A stretch of DNA of 7,413 bases from Eubacteriales bacterium (GTDB lineage: Bacteria; Bacillota; Clostridia; Oscillospirales; CAG-272), in the NCBI GenBank assembly GCA_028709565.1, contig JAQVWU010000137.1:1-7413 (forward strand). Reading direction: 5' to 3'. The number at the start of each line of letters is the position of its first letter. Positions within the stretch are counted from its first letter, which is position 1. The position numbers and the translations under genes were made by a program. Below, one piece after another: positions 1 to 6,021 of the stretch. The notes beneath the pieces are model-generated. The model was not told the DNA's origin, did no database searches, and saw only the letters and a list, made by a program, of their open reading frames with translations.

Positions 1-277
1 CCGCGTCACCGTTGGCTTCATCGCTGAAATAATAATCGGAAATGAGCGACCAGTCGATATAGAGGATCATAAATTCCTCGCAGGCATAATCGCTCTCGGC
101 GATTTGGTGCATATGGCCGGTATCGCCGGCCGCTTGGGCCGTTGTCTCGGAGACAGTTGTTTCGCCCGGTGTCTCATTGCTGCCGTTCTCCGAAGCGCAC
201 GCGGCTATGCTGACAAAAATAAGACATAACGCCATAAACATTAAAAACGTTTTTTTTGATTTGTTGCCGATGCTCAT
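1..277 (-). CDS. Predicted lipoprotein, N-terminal part only (runs off the left edge)
   Basis: Translation of the minus strand from the ATG at 277 stays open to the window edge, giving 92 codons. It begins with a typical bacterial lipoprotein signal: a basic stretch (K6, K8, K9), a hydrophobic core at about residues 11-24 (FLMFMALCLIFVSI), and a lipobox S-I-A-A-C with the lipidated Cys at residue 27. Residues 28-52 are rich in Ser, Thr, Glu and Gly, like the flexible linker that follows the acylated Cys in many Gram-positive lipoproteins. From about residue 56 a more ordered, aromatic and acidic segment begins (DYACEEFMILYIDWSLISDYY). The start is supported by AAAGGA (plus coordinates 287-292) with a 9-nt spacer. 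The gene lies 48 bp downstream of thiI on the same strand with no terminator seen between them, so it may be co-transcribed. I do not recognise the mature domain; the protein is predicted to be anchored on the outer face of the membrane. Confidence 0.82.
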   Translation of the reverse strand, partial: MSIGNKSKKTFLMFMALCLIFVSIAACASENGSNETPGETTVSETTAQAAGDTGHMHQIAESDYACEEFMILYIDWSLISDYYFSDEANGDA

Positions 278-325
278 AATTACAGATCCTTTTTTCGTTA
301 CTCTTTTCGGTCTTGACTAAAACGA

Positions 326-1492
326 TTAAAACATAGCCGCTTCGTCTTCCAGCGCCGCGCAGTCATATTTGCTTTCTTCCTCGAGTACGCGATGTATATT
401 CGGTTTTGTTTTGGGGTGGCGGGGTGTGAAAACGGTGCAGCAGTCTTCATAGGGCAGAATGGAGGTTTCAAAGGTTCCGATTTTTCGGGCAAGGGTGACT
501 ATCTCCTCTTTGTCCATACCGATGCAGGGGCGCAATACCAGCATATCGGTTGCGCTGTCTGTTACAGCCAGCGCCTGCATGGTCTGACTTGCGACCTGGC
601 CCAGGCTTTCGCCGGTGATAAGGGCGCCGCAGCCGGTCTGCCTTGCCAGTCTTTCGGCGATGCGCATCATGGAACGGCGCAGCAGCAGCGTGAAGTACTC
701 TTCGTCACATGAACGGGAGATTGCCTCCTGTATTTTGGTCAGTGAAACAACGCGGACATCGATATCACCGCACCATTCGGATAAAATCGATGCAAGGGTA
801 AGGGCCTTTTCCCGGGCGCGTTCCCCCGTATACGGAAAACTTTCAAAGTGAATCGCGCCGATCTCCAAACCGCGTTTCGCCATCATATAACCCGCCGCCG
901 GACTGTCAATACCGCCCGACAGCAGCAGCAGCCCTTTGCCGCCGGTTCCCACCGGTATACCCCCGGCGCCTTTTATCCGGCCGGCATGTATATAAGCGGC
1001 AAAATCGCGTATTTCCACGCGTATGGTAATCTCCGGATTGCGCAGATCGACAGCGATATTACCGAAGCGCTCAAATAACACACCGCCGACCTCGGCGGCA
1101 ATTTGGGGCGAGGTCAGCGGAAAATGCTTGTCGCTCCGCTTGCATTCGACTTTAAAGCTTTTCTTGCCCTCAAGAAAGCGGGGCAGGTATGCCAGCGCCG
1201 CTTCTTTGATTTTATCCATGTCCTTTTCCACGGAAATGGCGCGGCATACCGTCGCTATTCCGAAGATTTTTGCGGCGGCGGCCGTTGCGCCCTCCATATC
1301 GCACCCGTCTTCTTTTGGTTCGGCGTAAATGGTGCTCTGGGCGCGGTATATTTCGAAATTACCATACTTTGACAGCCGCTGTTCCAGGGTGCGGGTCAGC
1401 GCCCGCTCAAAGGTAATCTTATTGAGCCCCTTAAGGGCGATTTCACCGTATTTTAAGAGAAGTATTTCTTTCGTATTTACCATGTCTACCAT
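326..1492 (-). CDS. thiI: tRNA 4-thiouridine synthase ThiI (no rhodanese domain)
   Basis: ThiI is the cytoplasmic enzyme that adenylates U8 of tRNA and inserts sulfur to form 4-thiouridine; in many bacteria it also serves sulfur transfer for the thiazole of thiamine. The 388-aa product has the family order: an N-terminal segment with KYGEIALKGLN (residues 14-24), a THUMP domain at about 60-170, and a PP-loop pyrophosphatase domain with SGGIDSP at 192-198. GESLGQVASQT (294-304) and LPYEDCC (346-352) carry conserved family residues; the Cys pair 351-352 lies where the catalytic Cys of the PP-loop domain (Cys344 in E. coli) is expected. The protein ends at residue 388, so the C-terminal rhodanese domain of E. 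coli ThiI is absent, as in B. subtilis, where a dedicated NifS-like desulfurase supplies sulfur; no such gene is in this window. Start choice is uncertain: ATG 1492 is the outermost, ATG 1483 (MVNTKEIL) is equally plausible, and neither has a strong SD. The stop is TAA at 328-326. Confidence 0.96.
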   Translation of the reverse strand: MVDMVNTKEILLLKYGEIALKGLNKITFERALTRTLEQRLSKYGNFEIYRAQSTIYAEPKEDGCDMEGATAAAAKIFGIATVCRAISVEKDMDKIKEAALAYLPRFLEGKKSFKVECKRSDKHFPLTSPQIAAEVGGVLFERFGNIAVDLRNPEITIRVEIRDFAAYIHAGRIKGAGGIPVGTGGKGLLLLSGGIDSPAAGYMMAKRGLEIGAIHFESFPYTGERAREKALTLASILSEWCGDIDVRVVSLTKIQEAISRSCDEEYFTLLLRRSMMRIAERLARQTGCGALITGESLGQVASQTMQALAVTDSATDMLVLRPCIGMDKEEIVTLARKIGTFETSILPYEDCCTVFTPRHPKTKPNIHRVLEEESKYDCAALEDEAAMF

Positions 1493-1548
1493 GTTTTTCT
1501 TTTTTTATATTTTATTAAATCGTGTATTTTTATGGTATGCGCGCGGTA

Positions 1549-1577
1549 TTGACATCCCGCGAAAAATATTATAAAAT
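1549..1577 (+). promoter_or_regulatory. Predicted sigma-A promoter for the zapA operon
   Basis: The -35 box is TTGACA (1549-1554, perfect match to consensus) and the -10 box is TAAAAT (1572-1577, 5 of 6), separated by 17 bp, the optimal spacing. Transcription would start near 1584 and leave a leader of about 170 nt before zapA. This is the best plus-strand promoter in the gap. A second, weaker candidate downstream (TTTTCA 1611-1616, 17 bp, TATAAT 1634-1639) cannot be excluded. Confidence 0.7.
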
Positions 1578-1624
1578 AAGAGATATTAATATATATTTAC
1601 ATAAAAACTCTTTTCATTACGCCA

Positions 1625-1653
1625 ATTATATATTATAATATAATTAAAGTCAA
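1625..1653 (-). promoter_or_regulatory. Predicted sigma-A promoter for thiI
   Basis: Read on the minus strand, the -35 box is TTGACT (1653-1648, 5 of 6) and the -10 box is TATAAT (1630-1625, perfect), separated by exactly 17 bp. Transcription would start near 1618, giving a leader of about 125 nt before the thiI start at 1492. The promoter lies inside the predicted zapA leader, and the zapA promoter lies inside the predicted thiI leader. Confidence 0.68.
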
Positions 1654-1712
1654 TATTATAATCAAATAAAGCGTCTTACATAAAACGGCGCGGTATAAAT
1701 AAAAGAAAGGAT

Positions 1713-1740
1713 GCCTTTTCATTATATGGCAATAAAAGGC
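1713..1740 (+). promoter_or_regulatory. Bulged RNA hairpin just upstream of the zapA start
   Basis: GCCTTTT (1713-1719) pairs with AAAAGGC (1734-1740). After a single bulged C at 1720, ATT (1721-1723) pairs with AAT (1731-1733), giving ten base pairs and a 7-nt loop (1724-1730). No T tract follows, so it is not an intrinsic terminator. It ends 13 nt before the zapA ATG and abuts the GGCGGT/AAAGGA region that must act as the ribosome binding site. A role in controlling zapA translation or protecting the mRNA 5' region is inference. Confidence 0.45.
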
Positions 1741-1753
1741 GGCGGTAAAGGAC

Positions 1754-2059
1754 ATGAAAGAACGATATACCGTTGAAATCAGCGGGATAGAACTTAACCT
1801 TTTATCGGATGAGCAGGAAGATTACGTTCTCGGGCTGGCAAAAATAATCGACGGACGCATAAACGCCATGGTCATGTCAAACAAGCGCTGCAATAAAACC
1901 GAAGCGGCCCTGGTCTGCGCGCTCGATTATCTTGACGATAAATTAAAGACAACCCTGACGCTTGAAAACGTTAAAAAACAGCGGGATGACAGTATTATTG
2001 AGAATCAGCGGCTGAGAAAGGAACTGGATGACCTGCGTCAAAAACAATCAGCCAAATAA
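1754..2059 (+). CDS. zapA: Cell division protein ZapA
   Basis: ZapA is a small cytoplasmic protein that binds FtsZ and promotes bundling of its filaments at the division ring. The 101-aa product matches the family in length and layout: an N-terminal beta-rich head (YTVEISGIELNLLSDEQEDYV, residues 5-25), a helix with the AALVCALDYLDD segment (51-62), and a long charged helix from about 63 to 100 that should form the dimer/tetramer coiled coil (LENVKKQRDDSIIENQRLRKEL). The ATG at 1754 is the first start after an in-frame stop at 1733-1735. AAAGGA (1747-1752) is only one base from the ATG, which is too tight, so GGCGGT (1741-1746, 7-nt spacer) may be the working SD, or initiation may be inefficient. 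The gene heads a six-gene plus-strand run and overlaps the next gene by 32 bp. The identification rests on size, fold pattern and context, because ZapA has few invariant motifs. Confidence 0.88.
   Translation: MKERYTVEISGIELNLLSDEQEDYVLGLAKIIDGRINAMVMSNKRCNKTEAALVCALDYLDDKLKTTLTLENVKKQRDDSIIENQRLRKELDDLRQKQSAK
2017..2022 (+). promoter_or_regulatory. Ribosome binding site inside zapA that sets the start of the U32 gene
   Basis: AAAGGA lies within the zapA coding sequence with a 5-nt spacer to the ATG at 2028. This is good SD geometry and supports a true 32-bp overlap rather than a start downstream of the zapA stop, where no ATG occurs before the conserved PELLAPCG segment. It suggests translational coupling. 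Confidence 0.75.
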
Positions 2060-3779
2060 AAAGCGTTCCGACAATCCCATACCCGAACTGTTGGCTCCCT
2101 GCGGTTCCGCCGAGTCGATTGACGCGGCTGTTCTGGGCGGAGCCGACGCCGTATATCTCGGGGGACCGCTCTTCAATGCCCGTATAAATGCCCGCAATTT
2201 TACCGACGATGCCCTGCGTGAAGCGATTATCCGCTGCCATGCCGCCGGAATTAAAGTTTATATTACCCTTAACACACAGATTTATGACAGGGAGACGGAG
2301 GACGCGCTCAGATACGCGGCATTTTTATATGAGGCGGGCGCCGACGCGCTGATTATTGCCGATCTCGGACTTGCTTCGCTTATCCGTCGCTATATGCCCG
2401 CGTTTGCGCTCCACGCGAGCACACAGGTATCGGGGCATAACGCGGCGGCGGCTGTGACGCTGTCAGTGCTGGGCTTTTCCCGCATGGTTTGCGCCCGGGA
2501 GCTCTCGGCGGAAAACGTCGCCCTGCTCGTAAAAAAATCGCCGCTGGACATAGAGATGTTTATACACGGCGCGATATGCGTATCGCATTCCGGTCAATGC
2601 CTGCTGAGTTTTGTTATGGGCGGGAGAAGCGGAAACCGCGGCGAATGCGCCCAGCCCTGCCGCATGTCATATAACGGCGGTTATCCCCTCAGTCTGAGCG
2701 ATCTCTGCCTCGCCGCGCATATACCCGAGATAATCGATTCCGGGGTCGCTTCCCTGAAAATTGAAGGCAGGATGAAGCCCCCCGAATATGTATACGAGGT
2801 GACCTCGTTGTATCGCCGGCTGCTTGACCAACGCCGTCCGGCAACACACGATGAAATCAAACGGCTCGCTTCTGTATTTTCCCGTTCCGGATTTACCGAT
2901 GGTTATTATAAAAAGAAGATTGACGCCGGCATGATGGGTGTACGCACCGACAGGGATAAGGCGGCGACGAACGCGGTAAAAACCGTGTTTTCACCCTCGG
3001 GACGCGCCGCTCAAGCAATCCGGACGGAGAAACGCGTCGCGTCGCTGCCGGAAAAACCCTTTACCCGCAGAACAAGACCTTCCGTTCCCGATAAAATCCG
3101 CAATACCGCCCGTTTCTTGTCGCCGGATAAAATCATCGGCGGTAATTTCTTTGATACGGTATATCTGCCCCTGGCGCTTTATAAAAAGACCGCCGACAAT
3201 GTGACCGGTGTGGTGCTGCCCGGGGTGATATCCGACCTTGAAACGGCGCAGACAGATAAACTGCTCAAAAAAGCATATGAAAACGGAGCGAGACAGGCGT
3301 TGGCAGGAAACATCGGGCATATCGAAATCGCGCGTCAATACGGATTTGAAGTATACGGCGATTTCGGACTGAACATTTTCAACAGTTTTACTGCCGCCGT
3401 ATACGACGACCTCGGCGGCGTGATTCTCTCACCCGAACTTACCCTGCCGCAGATTCGCGATATCGCAATAAAGGACCGCAAAGGCAAGGGCGTTATCGTA
3501 TACGGGAGACTTCCGGTTATGCTGCTTGAAAAACCGGCAGGCACCGCCCTGCTGCGCGACCGGAAGGGTATAGGCTTTCCGGTTATACACAGCGGCGGAC
3601 GGGATATATTATTGAATTCGCTGCCCGTTTATATGGCGGATAAAGGTCTGGACGGATGCGGTATTGACAACCGTCATTATATCTTTACCGTGGAATCCCG
3701 CAGGGAAGCGGAGGCTGTAGTTGAGGCATATAAAAAGGGCACGCCGCCCTCGGGAAGGGTCAGGCGCGTCAAACAATAG
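2028..3779 (+). CDS. Peptidase U32 family protein, probable RNA hydroxylase (RlhA/TrhP-like)
   Basis: This family is named after a collagenase, but characterised members RlhA and TrhP hydroxylate 23S rRNA C2501 and tRNA U34 in E. coli, and UbiU/UbiV hydroxylate ubiquinone precursors using a 4Fe-4S cluster. The 583-aa product starts with PELLAPCGSAESIDAAVLGG (19-38), typical of the U32 TIM-barrel-like domain. The family signature is present: FIHGAICVSHSGQC (178-191), GRSGNRGECAQPCR (199-212), LSDLCL (223-228) and SLKIEGRMK (242-250). Cys 184, 191, 207, 211 and 227 are candidate Fe-S ligands; the C-x6-C pair matches the first two in UbiU. After a basic linker at about 325-360, a second domain (360-560) carries GDFGLNIFNS (444-453), LSPELTLPQI (467-476) and VYGRLPVM (491-498). 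This two-part build fits the long clostridial U32/DUF3656-type proteins. Its substrate cannot be told from sequence, so no symbol is given. A protease role is unlikely. Confidence 0.9.
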   Translation: MTCVKNNQPNKKRSDNPIPELLAPCGSAESIDAAVLGGADAVYLGGPLFNARINARNFTDDALREAIIRCHAAGIKVYITLNTQIYDRETEDALRYAAFLYEAGADALIIADLGLASLIRRYMPAFALHASTQVSGHNAAAAVTLSVLGFSRMVCARELSAENVALLVKKSPLDIEMFIHGAICVSHSGQCLLSFVMGGRSGNRGECAQPCRMSYNGGYPLSLSDLCLAAHIPEIIDSGVASLKIEGRMKPPEYVYEVTSLYRRLLDQRRPATHDEIKRLASVFSRSGFTDGYYKKKIDAGMMGVRTDRDKAATNAVKTVFSPSGRAAQAIRTEKRVASLPEKPFTRRTRPSVPDKIRNTARFLSPDKIIGGNFFDTVYLPLALYKKTADNVTGVVLPGVISDLETAQTDKLLKKAYENGARQALAGNIGHIEIARQYGFEVYGDFGLNIFNSFTAAVYDDLGGVILSPELTLPQIRDIAIKDRKGKGVIVYGRLPVMLLEKPAGTALLRDRKGIGFPVIHSGGRDILLNSLPVYMADKGLDGCGIDNRHYIFTVESRREAEAVVEAYKKGTPPSGRVRRVKQ

Positions 3780-3814
3780 CGGCATATAATAATCATTTTG
3801 GGAGTCACTTACAC

Positions 3815-5110
3815 ATGAATAACAATATAAATAACAGAAAAACCGATGTGCTGGTGGTCGGTGGCGGCGGACGCGAACATGCCATAATAAAAAAACTCTC
3901 CGACAGCCCGCGGGCGGGCAGGTTGTATGCCGCGCCCGGCAATGCCGGCATTGCCGCGCTGGCCCACTGTCTGCCGGTAAAGGCGACCGATACGGAGGGC
4001 ATTGTTGCCGCCGCAAAAGCGAATGCCGTTGATCTTGTGTTTGTGGCGCCCGATGACCCGCTGATGCTGGGAACGGTGGACCGCCTGATACAGGAGGGGA
4101 TACGCGCCTTCGGGCCGAAGCGGAATGCGGCGCTGATTGAGGGCAGCAAGGTCTTCTCAAAAGGGCTTATGAAAAAATACGGCATCCCCACCGCTTCATA
4201 TGAAGTGTTCGCTTCGTCCGGCGAAGCGCTGGCATATATAAGAGAACGGGACAATTACCCCGCGGTAATAAAGGCCGACGGGCTTGCTCTGGGCAAGGGA
4301 GCCGTAATTGCCGGCGACTTTTCCGGAGCGGCGGAGGCGGTGCGTTCTATAATGGACGACCGTGTGTTCGGGGAATCGGGAAGACATATCGTGGTCGAAG
4401 AATTTATGACCGGTCCCGAGGTGACGGTTCTGGCCTTCACCGACGGAAAAACCGTCATCCCGATGGTATCCTCTCAGGATCATAAAAGGGCGCAGGACGG
4501 CGACAAAGGTCTCAATACAGGGGGCATGGGCGCGTTTTCACCCAGTCTGCATTATACCCCGGAAATCGCCGAACGCTGCATGAGGGAAATATATATACCC
4601 ACGATAAAGGCCATGGCGGCGGAGGGAAGACCTTTTTCGGGCGTTATATATTTCCAGATGATGCTGACACAGACGGGCCCGCGGGTGGTGGAATACAACG
4701 CGCGCTTCGGTGACCCTGAAGCGCAGGTGGTATTGCCCCGCCTTAAGACAGACCTTATCGATATAATAGACGCGGTGATTGACGGCAGATTGTCGGAAAT
4801 TGATATAGAATGGAAGGAAGGCGCTGCCGCCTGTGTAGTTATCGCGTCGGGAGGATATCCGCTTAAATACGGGAAGGGTTATGAGATAAGCGGTCTGGAA
4901 AGTGTAGGCAATATGGATAATGTTTATGTATATCATGCAGGTACGTCTTTCGGCGATAACTCCGCCGTTATAACCGCGGGGGGACGTGTGCTGGGCGTCA
5001 CCGCGGAAGCTGCGACACTTGACGCCGCCGTTGAACTGGCATATAAGGCCGTCTCAGGTATAAGTTTCCGTGATATGCATTACAGGCGGGACATAGGCAG
5101 AACAATATAG
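3815..5110 (+). CDS. purD: Phosphoribosylamine--glycine ligase (GAR synthetase) PurD
   Basis: PurD joins glycine to phosphoribosylamine using ATP in the second step of de novo purine synthesis, in the cytoplasm. The 431-aa product is full length and has the family order: an N-terminal domain with VVGGGGREHAI (14-24) and PGNAG (41-45); FVAPDDPL (76-83); the ATP-grasp domain with SKVFSKGLMKKYGIPTA (111-127), VIKADGLALGKG (151-162) and VVEEFMTGPE (193-202); DHKRA and GDKGLNTGGMGA (222-240); the signature RFGDPEAQ (297-304); and a C-terminal domain with ASGGYP (344-349). GGGAG (3800-3804) with a 10-nt spacer supports the ATG at 3815. It lies 35 bp after the U32 gene and 33 bp before the regulator gene. 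No other purine gene is present in the window, so it is detached from a classical pur cluster, at least locally. Its control may therefore follow the zapA transcript rather than a purine riboswitch or PurR; this is inference. Confidence 0.97.
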   Translation: MNNNINNRKTDVLVVGGGGREHAIIKKLSDSPRAGRLYAAPGNAGIAALAHCLPVKATDTEGIVAAAKANAVDLVFVAPDDPLMLGTVDRLIQEGIRAFGPKRNAALIEGSKVFSKGLMKKYGIPTASYEVFASSGEALAYIRERDNYPAVIKADGLALGKGAVIAGDFSGAAEAVRSIMDDRVFGESGRHIVVEEFMTGPEVTVLAFTDGKTVIPMVSSQDHKRAQDGDKGLNTGGMGAFSPSLHYTPEIAERCMREIYIPTIKAMAAEGRPFSGVIYFQMMLTQTGPRVVEYNARFGDPEAQVVLPRLKTDLIDIIDAVIDGRLSEIDIEWKEGAAACVVIASGGYPLKYGKGYEISGLESVGNMDNVYVYHAGTSFGDNSAVITAGGRVLGVTAEAATLDAAVELAYKAVSGISFRDMHYRRDIGRTI

Positions 5111-5143
5111 ATAATAATATATATAGTTAAAAGGAAGAAAGCC

Positions 5144-5998
5144 ATGACGGAAGACCTTATACAGCGTATCAAAGCGTCTATGCCCTTTCTGTCAAAAAGC
5201 CAGCGCGCCATCGGAAACTTCATCTGCAATCATTATAATAAGGCGGCTTATATGACCGCCGCGAAGCTGGGGGATCAGGTCGGCGTGTCGGAATCCACCG
5301 TGGTTCGTTTTGCGATTGAGATGGGTTACGACGGTTATCCGTCATTGAGGCAGGATTTGCGGGAGCTTATACGCACGCGGCTTACCGCAATCCAAAGAGT
5401 AGAAATAACAAACGACCGTATAGGCAGCGCCGATGTGCTTGAAAATATACTGAATTCCGATATAGATAAAATAAAGGAAACGCTTGATCAAATCAACCGC
5501 ACCGATTTTGACCGTGCAGTCGATATGATATTGTCTGCCCGTACCGTTTATGTGGCGGGTGCGCGGACATCGTCCCCCCTCGCTTCTTTTTTGAGTTCAG
5601 GTCTGAGTCTCATGTTTGCCAATGTACACCCGGTTGTTTCCGGTGCGAACGAAATATCCGAACAGCTCATACATGCGGCTCAGGGTGATGTGGTTATCGC
5701 CATAAGCTTTCCCCGTTATTCAAAACGTATAATTGACGCGGTTGGAAACGCTAGGCGCAGCGGAGCGCAGATAATCGCGCTGACCGACAGTCACGTTTCA
5801 CCCATTGCCCGGTACGCTGCCGTTTTGCTCACGGCAAAGAGCGATATGGCGTCCTTTGTCGACTCGCTTGTCGCGCCTTTATCCATTATAAACGCGCTGA
5901 TTGTCGCTATCAGCCGCAAAAAGAAGAATGAACTCGAGGATATATTTGCCCGGCTTGAAGCCGTATGGCAGGAAAACGATATGTATGACCGGAACTGA
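5144..5998 (+). CDS. MurR/RpiR family transcriptional regulator (HTH + SIS)
   Basis: This is a 284-aa cytoplasmic DNA-binding protein of the RpiR class, whose members sense sugar phosphates through a SIS domain. Residues 1-77 form the helix-turn-helix domain with the family pattern LSKSQRAIGNFI (16-27), AAKLGDQVGVSESTVVRFAIEMGYDGYPSLRQDL (39-72), where VSESTVVRF is the recognition helix. A linker follows (78-120), then the SIS domain: VYVAGARTSS (135-144), VVIAISFPRYSKRI (183-196) and IIALTDSHVSPIA (210-222). AAAAGGA (5129-5135) with an 8-nt spacer supports the ATG at 5144. Length is normal for the family and no catalytic isomerase is expected. It sits 33 bp after purD and 23 bp before the flavoprotein gene. 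No sugar-catabolism gene is next to it, so neither ligand nor target can be named, and I saw no clear palindromic operator in the adjacent gaps. Confidence 0.93.
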   Translation: MTEDLIQRIKASMPFLSKSQRAIGNFICNHYNKAAYMTAAKLGDQVGVSESTVVRFAIEMGYDGYPSLRQDLRELIRTRLTAIQRVEITNDRIGSADVLENILNSDIDKIKETLDQINRTDFDRAVDMILSARTVYVAGARTSSPLASFLSSGLSLMFANVHPVVSGANEISEQLIHAAQGDVVIAISFPRYSKRIIDAVGNARRSGAQIIALTDSHVSPIARYAAVLLTAKSDMASFVDSLVAPLSIINALIVAISRKKKNELEDIFARLEAVWQENDMYDRN

Positions 5999-6021
5999 AA
6001 TTTATAAAAAACCCGAAAGAA

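Larger units (their letters stand above)
1493..1753. promoter_or_regulatory. AT-rich divergent control region between thiI and zapA
   Basis: These 261 bp contain no credible protein gene. The DNA is far richer in A and T than the flanking genes. It holds a sigma-A-like promoter on each strand (entered separately), a 9-bp GC-rich direct repeat GCGCGGTAT at 1541-1549 and 1688-1696, a 5-bp inverted repeat CGCGG/CCGCG (1542-1546 and 1557-1561) flanking the plus-strand -35 box, a perfect 8-bp A/T inverted repeat AATTATAT/ATATAATT (1624-1631 and 1638-1645) covering the minus-strand -10 box, and a bulged hairpin at 1713-1740. I saw no recognisable riboswitch or T-box core. Confidence 0.75.

Noticed and set aside
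392..1574. Several plus-strand open frames opposite thiI
   Set aside because: ThiI motifs are continuous on the other strand; these frames overlap one another and encode nothing recognisable.
1611..1639. Second plus-strand promoter candidate, TTTTCA with 17 bp to TATAAT
   Set aside because: Only 4 of 6 matches in the -35 box, in DNA where TATAAT arises easily; kept as a minor alternative to the 1549-1577 promoter.
1493..1753. Riboswitch or T-box in the zapA or thiI leader, including a TPP element given the link of ThiI to thiamine
   Set aside because: No conserved riboswitch core, T-box sequence or terminator/antiterminator pair could be seen; a covariance-model search would settle it.
3785..3790. 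TATAAT before purD as a possible internal promoter
   Set aside because: No acceptable -35 box at 16-18 bp (the DNA there is GC-rich end of the U32 gene) and no extended -10 TG.
3609..4254. Two minus-strand open frames (183 and 149 codons) across the U32-purD junction
   Set aside because: Both lie opposite conserved coding sequence, have Pro/Arg/Ser-rich shadow-like composition, and no domain was recognised.
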